64,000 nt of DNA from Thermophagus xiamenensis (GCF_900112795.1 NZ_FONA01000008.1:62001-126000), one strand, 5' to 3'. Shown: positions 47,549 through 56,857, numbered from the stretch's first letter. A program made the numbers and translations. Notes: a model not told the origin generated them from the sequence alone.

Positions 47549-48868
47549 ATGGAAAAGGAAAAAATTAGAAGAGTAGCATTTAAAACATTGGGATGCCGTC
47601 TCAACCAATACGAGACCGATGCCCTTGCATCGCAATTCGACAAAGCGGGATATCAGATTGTCGATTTCAAAGAAAAAGCCGACGTGGTGGTGGTAAACAC
47701 CTGCACGGTGACCAACCAGAGTGACCAAAAATCACGCAACCTCATCAGCCAGGCCATCCGCAACAACCGGGGCGCCGTGGTAGTGGCCACCGGCTGCATG
47801 GTCAATAATCATAAAGAACAGCTCGAAAACGAGAAAAAAATCACCTATGTGGTCGAAAACAATCGCAAAGGGAACATACTGGAACTGGTGGATGCTCATT
47901 TAAAGGGCGAAATTATCCATCCCTCCGATTTCGAGGGCGATGTTTTTCGGTTTAGTGCCGTAGATAAAAGTCTGCATACCCGCAGTGCCATCAAGATACA
48001 GGATGGCTGTGACAATTTTTGCACATTTTGCATAATTCCTATGGTACGGGGCCGTGCCGTAAGCCGGCCGCTACCGCAAATTATTGATACGGTTCGAAAG
48101 ACTCTGGATAATGGCTTTAAAGAGTTGGTGATAACGGGTGTCAACATTGGCCGTTATAGGTGGGAGGATAAAACTTTTGAAGACGTACTGGAAGCCATAC
48201 TGGAACTACCGGGTGATTTCAGGATACGCATATCATCATTAGAACCTGATGGCTTTGGCGACAGATTTTACGACCTGTTTACTCATCCCAAGCTGGCGCC
48301 TCATCTGCATTTATGCTTGCAGAGCGGCTCAGACAAGGTGTTGCTTCGGATGCGCCGCATGTACGATTTAGAGCTGTTTGCTTCCATATTGGAACGTTTC
48401 AGGGCCATCCGACCCGATTTTAATTTCACCACCGATATGATAGTGGGTTTTCCCGGCGAGACAGATGAAGATTTCGCGGCCAGCCTGGATGCTGTTGAAC
48501 GCTTTGGGTTTAGCCATGTCCACACCTTTAAATATTCGGTGCGCAAAGGAACACGGGCCGAACGCATGGAAAACCAGGTGCCGGAGACCATTAAAAATGA
48601 GCGCTCGGCTATGTTGAGAGACATTGCCGAAAAAAACAAAGAACGCTATTACGCTTCATTTATCGGGAAACAACAACGTGTGTTGATAGAAAAAATTGAC
48701 CGGGACGGATGGGCACATGGTTACGGCGAACATTACATTCCTTTCAGAATTAAATCCGGTCAAGCGGAAAAAAACACTTTTGTAACTGTTACCGCAAAAA
48801 ACCTCGACTATTTGGATGATAAATGCATCTTAACCGGCGATGTTTTATCTTTGGTAAACAAACAATAA
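47549..48868 (+). CDS. mtaB: Threonylcarbamoyl-A37 tRNA methylthiotransferase MtaB
   Basis: 439 residues. Cys ligands in TLGCRLNQYETDAL, VNTCTVTNQSDQKSR and TGCMVN, radical SAM motif CDNFCTFCIIPMVRGRAVSRP, and HLCLQSGSDKVLLRM. The LNQYETDAL and NTCTVT forms are those of MtaB. It converts t6A37 to ms2t6A37 in tRNAs reading ANN codons. It stands 130 bases after the miaB-like gene, so two methylthiotransferases are side by side. Confidence 0.9.
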   Translation: MEKEKIRRVAFKTLGCRLNQYETDALASQFDKAGYQIVDFKEKADVVVVNTCTVTNQSDQKSRNLISQAIRNNRGAVVVATGCMVNNHKEQLENEKKITYVVENNRKGNILELVDAHLKGEIIHPSDFEGDVFRFSAVDKSLHTRSAIKIQDGCDNFCTFCIIPMVRGRAVSRPLPQIIDTVRKTLDNGFKELVITGVNIGRYRWEDKTFEDVLEAILELPGDFRIRISSLEPDGFGDRFYDLFTHPKLAPHLHLCLQSGSDKVLLRMRRMYDLELFASILERFRAIRPDFNFTTDMIVGFPGETDEDFAASLDAVERFGFSHVHTFKYSVRKGTRAERMENQVPETIKNERSAMLRDIAEKNKERYYASFIGKQQRVLIEKIDRDGWAHGYGEHYIPFRIKSGQAEKNTFVTVTAKNLDYLDDKCILTGDVLSLVNKQ

Positions 48869-48973
48869 GGGAGAGAAAGATGTTAGATTCTCAGATATAA
48901 GATTCATAGATTTAAGATATATAAAGAGAAATAACAGACCCAAAAGACAATTTCAGCATTTAAACGAGGGGAT

Positions 48974-49246
48974 ATGGCATTAAAAGATTACCGGGGGTTA
49001 AGAAGAATATTGGATGAGATAAGGGAATGGCCTCAGGTCTACATGTTCAAATTTATCGTGCCCAATCAATACGGGAAAGTGGATAAAGTGGTTTCTCTGC
49101 TGCCGGAAACCGGGAAAGTGTCGTTCAACCATACCAAAAGTCTTCACTATGTGGCAGTAACCTGTAAGGCAGAAATGCATCATCCCGATGACATCGTAAA
49201 AATAACCCAGGAAGCTACGGCCATTGAAGGCGTACTGGCACTTTAA
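48974..49246 (+). CDS. DUF493 (YbeD-like) family protein
   Basis: 90 residues, full length for the family. YMFKFIVPN, VSFNHTKSLHYVAVTCKAEM and the final IKITQEATAIEGVLAL-like segment match the ferredoxin-like fold of DUF493, thought to be a small regulatory domain. It lies 105 bases after mtaB on the same strand. Function unknown. Confidence 0.8.
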   Translation: MALKDYRGLRRILDEIREWPQVYMFKFIVPNQYGKVDKVVSLLPETGKVSFNHTKSLHYVAVTCKAEMHHPDDIVKITQEATAIEGVLAL

Positions 49247-49249
49247 TAT

Positions 49250-49594
49250 TAGGCAGAAGGGCACAGGCAGAAGGCAGAAGAAGTGATTAGTCATTAGTCA
49301 ACAAGTGGTTAGTGTTAAATAACTAGTGACTAACGACTAACCACTAATAACTTCTTTTAAGAAACAATATTTCAATGAAGTAAGTAAATTTTATACGGAT
49401 GAAACGAGCATGGCGGCTGTTGCCACAAAAGGACATGTATAAAATGATATAGGCAGAAGTGCACAGGCAGAAGGCAGAAGTGAGATTTATCGATTTTATG
49501 ATTGCGGGTTGGTAAATTTCCCCTTTAGGGGATTAAGGGGTGAGGGATGGCCATAATGGACTTTAAACTAATTATATAAGTAAATTTTATACGA
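49250..49594 (+). mobile_element. Class II (left-truncated) plus class III element, leader of ndh
   Basis: 49250-49398 keeps the interior and right end of class II (TTTTATACGG) but lacks the hairpin end. 49399-49594 is a complete 196-bp class III copy with GGGAAATTTCCCC-like and CCCCTTTAGGGG palindromes inside, ending TTTTATACGA next to the ndh start ATGAAAATT. Confidence 0.85.
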
Positions 49595-50893
49595 ATGAAA
49601 ATTATCAGAGCTGAGGAAAATAAGGTTGACCATAAAAAGAGAGTCGTTGTGGTGGGAGGTGGCTTTGCAGGTCTTCAGCTTGCCCGGAATCTGGACCATC
49701 GGCTTTTCAATGTTTTATTGATAGACCGCCTCAATCATCATCAGTTTCAACCCTTATTTTATCAGGTAGCCACCTCACAAATAGAGCCGGCCAGTATCTC
49801 TTTTCCCTTTAGGAATATCTTCAAAGGCAAGAAGCACATTCAGATTCGCCTGGCTTCGTTGGTTCGGATAAATCCGGAAAAGCAAAGTATCACCACCAAC
49901 ATTGGAGATTTTGAATATGATTATCTGGTAATAGCAATAGGCTGCAGAACCAATTATTTTGGCAATCCAAATATTCAGGACAACACCTACTCCCTAAAAA
50001 CAACGTATGATTCCATAACCATTCGAAATCATATTTTACAAACTTTTGAAAGGGTGATCGCTGCCCCCAAAGAAGAGCGGAAAAGCCTGCTCAATCTGGC
50101 CATAGTAGGCGGTGGCCCCACAGGGGTGGAACTGGCCGGTGCTTTTGCAGAAATAAAGAATGAAATATTACCCAAAGATTATCATGATGTAGACTTTTCC
50201 AAATTCACCATTCGGCTAATCGAGGGTAGCGATCGTATTCTGGGAAATATGAGTCCTTCATCGAGCGAAGCGGCCACCCGCTACCTTAAAAAAATGGGTG
50301 TCATCCTGCAAACCAATACTTTGGTAAACAATTACGATGGTGAAACCTTAACCCTAAGCACAGGGGATAAAATAAAGGCTAAGAATGTCATTTGGGCTGC
50401 CGGTGTCACCGGACGAACCGTTGAAGGACTTCCCACCGACGTAACAGTGGCCGGAAACCGAATAAAAGTAGACCGGCATAATAGAGTTTTCGGATTCGAT
50501 AACATATTTGCCGTTGGCGATATTGCATACATGGAAACGCCCGAATACCCCAAAGGACATCCTCAAGTTGCCAATGTAGCCATTAATCAGGCACGTCTTC
50601 TGGCTAAAAACCTGAAGCGTCATCTCCTCAACAAACCCCTTAAGGATTACGAATATACTAACCTGGGGACCATGGCTACCGTTGGCAGAAATAAAGCGGT
50701 GGTAGAATTTCCCTTCATGAAATTCAAAGGCTATCCTGCCTGGCTGATATGGATGTTTTTGCACCTGATGCTCATCCTGAGCGTTAGGAATAAGCTCATA
50801 ATCTTCATCAACTGGGGATGGCTTTATATAACCAAAAATACATCGTTACGACTGATTTTAACTCCGCCGGGTCAATCCGGAGAAAAAAGATAA
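49595..50893 (+). CDS. ndh: Type II NADH:quinone oxidoreductase
   Basis: 432 residues. FAD-binding VVVVGGGFAGLQLARNL, NADH-binding LAIVGGGPTGVELAGAFAE, FAD-contact NIFAVGDIAYME and quinone-end AINQARLLAKNL. A C-terminal amphipathic stretch (WLIWMFLHLMLILSV) attaches it to the inner membrane. It passes electrons from NADH to quinone without proton pumping. Its start codon is the ATGAA at the end of an element; the first ~12 residues before VDHKKRVVVV are variable in the family, so a later start is conceivable. Confidence 0.95.
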   Translation: MKIIRAEENKVDHKKRVVVVGGGFAGLQLARNLDHRLFNVLLIDRLNHHQFQPLFYQVATSQIEPASISFPFRNIFKGKKHIQIRLASLVRINPEKQSITTNIGDFEYDYLVIAIGCRTNYFGNPNIQDNTYSLKTTYDSITIRNHILQTFERVIAAPKEERKSLLNLAIVGGGPTGVELAGAFAEIKNEILPKDYHDVDFSKFTIRLIEGSDRILGNMSPSSSEAATRYLKKMGVILQTNTLVNNYDGETLTLSTGDKIKAKNVIWAAGVTGRTVEGLPTDVTVAGNRIKVDRHNRVFGFDNIFAVGDIAYMETPEYPKGHPQVANVAINQARLLAKNLKRHLLNKPLKDYEYTNLGTMATVGRNKAVVEFPFMKFKGYPAWLIWMFLHLMLILSVRNKLIIFINWGWLYITKNTSLRLILTPPGQSGEKR

Positions 50894-50961
50894 AATCAGC
50901 ACAATTGTTCTTTTGATACCGAAAATGTTATTCCACCATCAAGGCTAATTACTTTGACATT

Positions 50962-51468
50962 TCAAGCCTTAACGTTACTATTGCGATACCATTTAAAAGA
51001 TAAAACTACCAGAGCAATAACTTTCATAAGTTCCAGTACAACATATATTATATGTACAGGAGATCCGGGCAGCGTTTCTCCATTAATAATTCGCACGGCG
51101 CGTTCTGCAAGAACGGGCAATAACGCAAAACTTTGCACAAGCAATATAGAAACAACAACACCGGAAAACCATTTTATTCCACTACTTATTCCTGAATATT
51201 CCCGGACGACAACAAACATGTAACCGGCAGCTAATAACCATTCAAGCAGATTTAGTGCCCGAAAGACACGCATTCCTATGCTTAGACCTATAGGTAAGGT
51301 TACGCCAGGAGCCTGAAATTTTATCCAGGCTTCCATAAAACTAATAGCGCAAACGGCCCCTGTCCAAAACATCAGAATTACAATACCTCCAAAAGCAGTT
51401 AGTCTCATATGTAAAGTTGATTTATAAAAAAACAGGGTAAAAATAAGAAAACCGGCAATAAAAGACAA
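50962..51468 (-). CDS. Unrecognised four-helix membrane protein
   Basis: 168 residues with four to five predicted membrane helices. Conserved-looking stretches are AISFMEAWIKFQAPGVTLPIGL and GMRVFRALNLLEW. No domain is recognised. ATG at residue 21 (MRLTAFGGIVIL) is an alternative start. It lies tail to tail with ndh and upstream of nothing on its strand. Confidence 0.5.
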   Translation of the reverse strand: MSFIAGFLIFTLFFYKSTLHMRLTAFGGIVILMFWTGAVCAISFMEAWIKFQAPGVTLPIGLSIGMRVFRALNLLEWLLAAGYMFVVVREYSGISSGIKWFSGVVVSILLVQSFALLPVLAERAVRIINGETLPGSPVHIIYVVLELMKVIALVVLSFKWYRNSNVKA

Positions 51469-51564
51469 ATTTATCCTTTATTGTCGGTCTTCTAATAACG
51501 ACTTTTATTTTCCTTTTAATCAGTCAGGATATATGAACCGGACTTAAATCGATTCCTCAATCAA

Positions 51565-51900
51565 CTATTTTATTAATCTCAGATTGAAAGGATACCGATA
51601 TGGACGTCCCTCACTGGTTTCCATAATAGCCTTTATAACAAAAATAATATACAGTATCACTATCGCAATCAAAAGAGGAATGCCTATCAGGACAATGCTC
51701 AGCAAACTTGCAATGATGGTTGCTATAGAGATGGTAATCTGAAAATTAAGGGACTCTTTCCCTTCCTGCTCCACAAATGGATATTCATCCTTTTTTATTA
51801 TCCAGATAATTAAGGGGCCCAGCACATTCCCCATTGGAAAAATTAAACCGGCAAAGGCCGCTAAATGACAATACATTCCCCAATTTTTCTCTTCTGACAT
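51565..51900 (-). CDS. DUF4870 membrane protein
   Basis: 111 residues from ATG 51900 (MSEEKNWGMYCHLAAFAG). The family pattern is clear: short cytoplasmic start, helix, then GNVLGPLIIWIIKKDEYPFVEQEGKESLNFQ and two C-terminal helices. Function unknown. A preceding ATG at 51903 is equally possible. Confidence 0.8.
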   Translation of the reverse strand: MSEEKNWGMYCHLAAFAGLIFPMGNVLGPLIIWIIKKDEYPFVEQEGKESLNFQITISIATIIASLLSIVLIGIPLLIAIVILYIIFVIKAIMETSEGRPYRYPFNLRLIK

Positions 51901-51924
51901 CATAGACAAATAAATTTTACACAT

Positions 51925-52443
51925 ATAAAATATTTAACATCTAATTTCCTTTCGGTCCCCAATAATAAACTTGAAATATCACCAAATTTATTAATGTAAC
52001 AAAAATGATTTCTAGGGACACAATAAGAACCTCAACCAATTTTTTAAGACCATACGAAGTCCATTCAGGGCATGAATTTAATAATTATGGTAACTTCTGC
52101 CCTTTGATTTTAAACAAAGGTATACAGAAAATGGATTCAAATTGAGTAAAAGCAGTTTAATTCGTTAATATGTTACAAAAAATAGATGTTCAATACCAAC
52201 TCAGTAAGAATGGTTAACCCCAACAATTCCAAAATCTTAATAAATGGTTGGTTGAATTGAAAAATAACGGAAGAAAAATATCGTTATATCAAAAAAATTA
52301 AACAGTTCGTCAAATATCATATCCTCACATTACACTAAACAACCAAAAACAATATTGTTTTCAAATTATACTTCAACAACTTACAATTACTTTAAACAAA
52401 AATACAATCACTAATTGAGTTATAATAATTAATATTTAAGTAT
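51925..52443. other. Gap with a degenerate element remnant
   Basis: At ~52030-52085 TAAGACCATACGAAGTCCAT and the following CATGAATTTAATAATTAT resemble the right half of a class I element with many substitutions. No gene is seen in the remainder. Confidence 0.45.
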
Positions 52444-52451
52444 TATTTTTG
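52444..52451 (+). promoter_or_regulatory. -7 box upstream of the receiver-cyclase gene
   Basis: TATTTTTG fits TAnnTTTG, 38 bases before the ATG. The nearest upstream TTG is too far (26 bases). Confidence 0.35.
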
Positions 52452-52489
52452 TTTTTAATCAAACCTAATAATTAATCAAAATCCTAAAA

Positions 52490-53599
52490 ATGCCTACCAC
52501 CAAACTAACCATTTTAATTGCCGACGATGTAGATAGCGAAGCTGAATTTATCAAGGCACAGTTGACATCACTGGATGAAAAAACAGAATTTCTTAGAGCA
52601 AGAAATGGCTATGAGACCTATCGTTTAACCCTTGAGAAGACGCCCGACCTAATACTACTGGATTGGCAAATGCCTGAAATATCGGGACTGGAAGCTCTAA
52701 AAAATTTAAAGCACCATAAAAAGACCCAGGACCTTCCTGTAATCATCATTTCAGGTTTTTCAGAAGGCGAAAGGGTAAAATCGGCGCTGGAAGAAGGTGC
52801 CGTAGACTACGTATGTAAACCCATAAATAGAGATGAATTAATAGCCCGTGTTCGGTCGGCATTAACTCTTTCTAAAACCCTTCGGGCATTAAAAGAGCAG
52901 AAAGCACAGTTGGAAGAGGAGCAAAAGAAAACCCAACACATTTTGCAAAGTATTTTACCTGCCGAAGTGGTGAAGCTACTCACCCAAGGGATAGTAATAC
53001 AGCCTCAGCCATATAAAAATGTTACCGTATTGATGGCCGATTTGGTTAACTTTACGGAAAAAGCTACCCGCATGTCGCCAAGGAAATTACTGGAAGAGCT
53101 TCGTATTATCTTTACCCGGTTTGATGAAATATCTCAAAAACACCAATGTGTACGTATCAAAACCATCGGCGATGCCTATCTGGCAGCAAGTGGGTTGTTT
53201 AAGAGTACGGAAGATCATGCCCTGAAAGCCGCAAAGGCAGCCATGGAGATGCGCGATTTTATCATTAACCGTAACCAGGAAAAAGGGGTACAATGGGAAG
53301 TACGCATAGGCCTTAATTCGGGGGATGTCATTGGGGGCTTTATCAGCGAAAATAATCTTTCTTACGATATTTTCGGCGACAGTGTAAATATGGCCGCCCG
53401 TCTGCAAAGTTATTGCGGACCGATGCAGATCAACATATCTGAATCAACAAAAAAACTATTAGAACCATACTACACATTTATACGTCGGATTCCCCAAAAA
53501 GTAAAGGGGAAAGGCATGATTGAGATGTATTATATTCATAAAGCAAAAAAACCGGCGGTATCCAACCAGTTAAAGTCAAATACACCATCCGGTTTTTAA
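52490..53599 (+). CDS. Response regulator with class III nucleotide cyclase output
   Basis: 369 residues. Receiver ~1-125 (IADDV, LILLDWQMPEISG with the phospho-acceptor Asp, VCKPINRDE with Lys), a coiled coil ~130-155, then a cyclase domain ~170-350. The cyclase keeps both metal Asp (VLMADLVNFT and IKTIGDAYLAASG) and YDIFGDSVNMAARLQS. It likely makes cAMP or cGMP in response to phosphorylation. The kinase is not adjacent; the nearby hybrid kinase gene lacks its own phospho-acceptor. Confidence 0.9.
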   Translation: MPTTKLTILIADDVDSEAEFIKAQLTSLDEKTEFLRARNGYETYRLTLEKTPDLILLDWQMPEISGLEALKNLKHHKKTQDLPVIIISGFSEGERVKSALEEGAVDYVCKPINRDELIARVRSALTLSKTLRALKEQKAQLEEEQKKTQHILQSILPAEVVKLLTQGIVIQPQPYKNVTVLMADLVNFTEKATRMSPRKLLEELRIIFTRFDEISQKHQCVRIKTIGDAYLAASGLFKSTEDHALKAAKAAMEMRDFIINRNQEKGVQWEVRIGLNSGDVIGGFISENNLSYDIFGDSVNMAARLQSYCGPMQINISESTKKLLEPYYTFIRRIPQKVKGKGMIEMYYIHKAKKPAVSNQLKSNTPSGF

Positions 53600-53636
53600 T
53601 GCTATAAATCCATTAAGGATTAACTAATACCATATC

Positions 53637-54482
53637 TTAACGAATTTTTTTCAGGTCTTTGAGCTGAAAAGCATCATCTTGTGCTTTTTTCATCATCTGG
53701 TAGTCAAAATAATAAATTTCAGGATCGCCGGCACCCACAATAACTTTATACACCCTGGCCCTGATGCGGGTATTTTCCGGTCCTACCTTGTGCAAAAACA
53801 CCACATCTTCACGACGCTCTTTAATCGCCTGAGCAACCTCATCAGGCGTAACAATTTTAAAAGAATGAGGATAAATCTGGCGTATTTCTGCTTCTGTATC
53901 AATATCTCGAGCCAAATCGTCTTTAACTAAATACAATGTTTTATTGGCAAGTTCTTCCTTTTTCTTGCGGTTATAATATTTGAAAGGGTCACTGCCAATT
54001 AATGAAGGATCATCAAGCATCAATTGAACGTGATTTTGCATAAATCTTAAGAATGCTTCAAGTTTGTAACTGTATGTATCATCTTCGACCTGCAAATAAC
54101 TTAAAGGCAAAGAACATAAATCTGGCATATCACGGACACTTTTGCCTCTTTCGGCCATCAGCAGACTTAAAAAACGATAACGCGCCTTGGTTCTATCTTT
54201 ATCGAAAGAAGCGATGGTAATCATTAAAAAGGAATAATTGGGGTTGTTCCGGTAGGCCTCAAATTGGGCATCATCAATAAATTCGTAAGGTGTAAGCGTC
54301 CAGGTGTTTTTCATAACCTCACGGATAACAAGATTAAAATCGCTCATCGGATTCTTTTCCAGCAAAACGAGCGTTTTGGTTTTAACAAAATTCTGATAAT
54401 CTTTTAATTCCGGCACATGATCCTGAGCCGAAACAAAAAATTGATACGGCATTAAAAAGAATAACAAAAGTAATTTTCTCAT
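53637..54482 (-). CDS. Exported protein of unknown function
   Basis: 281 residues. A signal peptide ends near FFVSAQ (residue ~19). The mature protein mixes helices and strands without a known motif; notable stretches are LTPYEFIDDAQFEAYRNN and NKTLYLVKDDLARDIDTEAEI. Similar exported proteins are common in Bacteroidota but uncharacterised. Convergent with the receiver-cyclase gene. Confidence 0.6.
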   Translation of the reverse strand: MRKLLLLFFLMPYQFFVSAQDHVPELKDYQNFVKTKTLVLLEKNPMSDFNLVIREVMKNTWTLTPYEFIDDAQFEAYRNNPNYSFLMITIASFDKDRTKARYRFLSLLMAERGKSVRDMPDLCSLPLSYLQVEDDTYSYKLEAFLRFMQNHVQLMLDDPSLIGSDPFKYYNRKKKEELANKTLYLVKDDLARDIDTEAEIRQIYPHSFKIVTPDEVAQAIKERREDVVFLHKVGPENTRIRARVYKVIVGAGDPEIYYFDYQMMKKAQDDAFQLKDLKKIR

Positions 54483-54600
54483 AATATCTTCTATATTTTT
54501 TGGATTAGTTATAATAAAAACTCTTTTCGCTCAAAAATAAACAAAAAAAATGCGATATTTAACCTTATATTTTACATCATTTCATTGTTTATTTGCATAA

Positions 54601-54806
54601 ATCCAAAATAAGTCATTGGCTGAATGGATTTTAAAACTAGTTTTTAGTGATTAGTGAACAGTCATTAATGGTGCTTACACTAATGCCTGAATATTCGCCA
54701 CTAATCACTAAAACCCTCTTCCACCATCTGCCTGTGCACTTTGTATACCTGTTTTTGTTGTGACAAACTAAATTGGTCATGCTCGTTTCATCCGTATAAA
54801 GTTTAT
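54601..54806 (-). mobile_element. Diverged class II element
   Basis: On the minus strand it begins ATGAAACGAGCATGACCAAT (TTTCAT at 54786-54791) and holds CAGGCAGATG and TTAGTGATTAGTGG-type repeats. The far end near 54605 has decayed. A partial right end of a neighbouring copy follows at 54792-54806. Confidence 0.7.
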
Positions 54807-54858
54807 CTTCGCAAGGACATTCATAAGATTCTGTAATTTACAATCTATTGAATGATTA

Positions 54859-54954
54859 ATGGCGGCACAGAAAGTAAAAACCAGCGAAAAAGAGGCCTCT
54901 AGAGGACTAAATGTTCCTCCGGCCCACCAAAAAAAGAGAAAAAAACCATCGTAA
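54859..54954 (+). CDS. Possible 31-residue basic protein
   Basis: ATG 54859 opens 31 codons ending TAA at 54954, strongly basic with tail PAHQKKRKKPS. It sits alone in the gap before the hybrid kinase gene. TATCTTCG at 54805-54812 is a near -7 match. No family is recognised; coding is uncertain. Confidence 0.35.
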   Translation: MAAQKVKTSEKEASRGLNVPPAHQKKRKKPS

Positions 54955-55111
54955 AAAGCAATTTTGAGATAACGGAATATTTTTTTCTTCGTACAAATTT
55001 TACGTTAACTACTGGTTTATCTGCTTTCTGGTAAATCAATAAAAATTAACAAAATAAGTTTTACACCTTTAAAGTAAGAACCATAAACCCCAAAAGATAA
55101 AACCCAATAAC

Positions 55112-56857
55112 ATGCTCACTAAAATCCTTAACAGATTAATCAGCCAATTTATTCCGGAAAAGGAAGAAAAAAACGACATGGCCACCATGACCAAGTCTCT
55201 ATTAACGAATATTATTCATTTTATCTTTTTCTTCATTATTCTGACTCAAGGAATAATCTCATTGATTGATGAAAACCTGGTATTAACAGTCTTACTTTTA
55301 TTAATTGTACCCATGTTTGCCATCAGCTATTTCATTTTTCGGAATCAAGGCTCTCGAAATTCACAATGGTCATTATTAACCATACTTTTTCTCTCATTTT
55401 TGGTTTTTATAATTACCGGAGGCAATACCGGGTCCGACGGATTTTGGGCTGTCTTGTTTCCACCTGTTTCCTTGATGCTTGCTGGCAGAAAGAAAGGCGG
55501 GTACTGGTCATTGTTGTTTTTGGCAATGTTATCAATCTACTTTATAATTCCCATAGGGAATAGCTGGCTAATGAGCTATTCAACTGAAGAAAAAGTGATA
55601 TTAATAGCCATCTACTTAACCAGCTTTATTTTAGGCTATACATTTCAATTTATACGATCTGAGGTTCAGCTTGAAAAAGACCGTCAGATATTGGAATCAG
55701 AAAATCGATACCGAGCGCAGGAAAATCTAATCAACAGAATATCCTATCAGATAAGAATCCCGTTAAACAATATTACGGGAATTCTCGAAATGGTTGAAAA
55801 CACACAGATGGATGAGAAACAACGAGAATATTTTCACACCTTACAAACCAGCACAAATAATTTAGTAGATACCATAAACAATCTTGTTTTTTCTTCGAAA
55901 ACGGTTTTTCATTTTCCAGAAAAAAACACCAGTTTTAACCTCTATTCTTTATTAAATGACACACTTCAGTTATTACCTAAAAAGTCGGGTGAAACAAAAT
56001 TTCGGTTCAATCTATTCATCGCCGGAACCATTCCCAATGTATTAATAGGCAACAGTATAAAAATTAAGCAAATATTATTAAACATCATCCATAGCATCTT
56101 AAAAAATACAGCTCATCACAATGAGCAAATCACCGTAAAAGTAAAACGCTTGCCAGCTCTTCCGGGAAATGTAGAATTGCTGTTTCAGGTGATTTCCAAC
56201 ATAAAAATTCCGGATCAACATTCACCATTTTCGGAAGAAGGATTTTATAATTCAAAGGATATCGATCGCATCAATCACAGTCGGCTCATTGATTATTTAG
56301 ACCTTGGCATCACCATGAAAATTATTGAAGCCGAAGGAAAAACATTTAACATATTTCAGGAAAAGAACAAAACTGTTTTTGAATTTACATCCAGCTTTTC
56401 AACCAGTCTAAATACAGCAATAGAGCCTCTCAATATTAATTCAGCCATAAACATTAATGAAAAGTCATCAAAGACGGCAAAAAAATTAAAAGAAGCCAAC
56501 ATACTACTAGCCGAAGATAACTCCAGCAATCAGCAAATTATATTACTATACATAAAAGATTCAGTAAACCGGGTTGATGTAGCCTCCAATGGAAAAGAAG
56601 TACTCAATAAGTTCGGAAGGATGAAATACGACCTGATTCTGATGGATATTCAAATGCCCATAATGAATGGACTAAAAGCCACGAAAAAAATCAGAGAAAT
56701 AGAACAAGGTACCGATACGCATACGCCGATTATTGCAGTTACAGCCAATGCTTTTCCGGAAGACAAGACCCGATGTTTGGCTGCCGGCATGGACGATTTC
56801 ATTAGTAAACCGTTTCAACCGGAGGAATTATTAAGGATGATTGAGAGGCATTTATAG
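55112..56857 (+). CDS. Hybrid sensor protein with inactive kinase core and intact receiver
   Basis: 581 residues. About six membrane helices (residues ~28-190), a HisKA-like helical pair (~205-275), an ATPase-like domain (~285-435) and a receiver (~465-581). The H-box reads RISYQIRIPLNNI, with Tyr where the phospho-acceptor His belongs. The N-box reads LLNIIHSILKNT without the usual Asn, and no DxGxG loop is found. The receiver keeps LLAEDN, LILMDIQMPIMNG and ISKPF. It may therefore act as a phosphate acceptor or a scaffold for another kinase. Confidence 0.85.
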   Translation: MLTKILNRLISQFIPEKEEKNDMATMTKSLLTNIIHFIFFFIILTQGIISLIDENLVLTVLLLLIVPMFAISYFIFRNQGSRNSQWSLLTILFLSFLVFIITGGNTGSDGFWAVLFPPVSLMLAGRKKGGYWSLLFLAMLSIYFIIPIGNSWLMSYSTEEKVILIAIYLTSFILGYTFQFIRSEVQLEKDRQILESENRYRAQENLINRISYQIRIPLNNITGILEMVENTQMDEKQREYFHTLQTSTNNLVDTINNLVFSSKTVFHFPEKNTSFNLYSLLNDTLQLLPKKSGETKFRFNLFIAGTIPNVLIGNSIKIKQILLNIIHSILKNTAHHNEQITVKVKRLPALPGNVELLFQVISNIKIPDQHSPFSEEGFYNSKDIDRINHSRLIDYLDLGITMKIIEAEGKTFNIFQEKNKTVFEFTSSFSTSLNTAIEPLNINSAININEKSSKTAKKLKEANILLAEDNSSNQQIILLYIKDSVNRVDVASNGKEVLNKFGRMKYDLILMDIQMPIMNGLKATKKIREIEQGTDTHTPIIAVTANAFPEDKTRCLAAGMDDFISKPFQPEELLRMIERHL

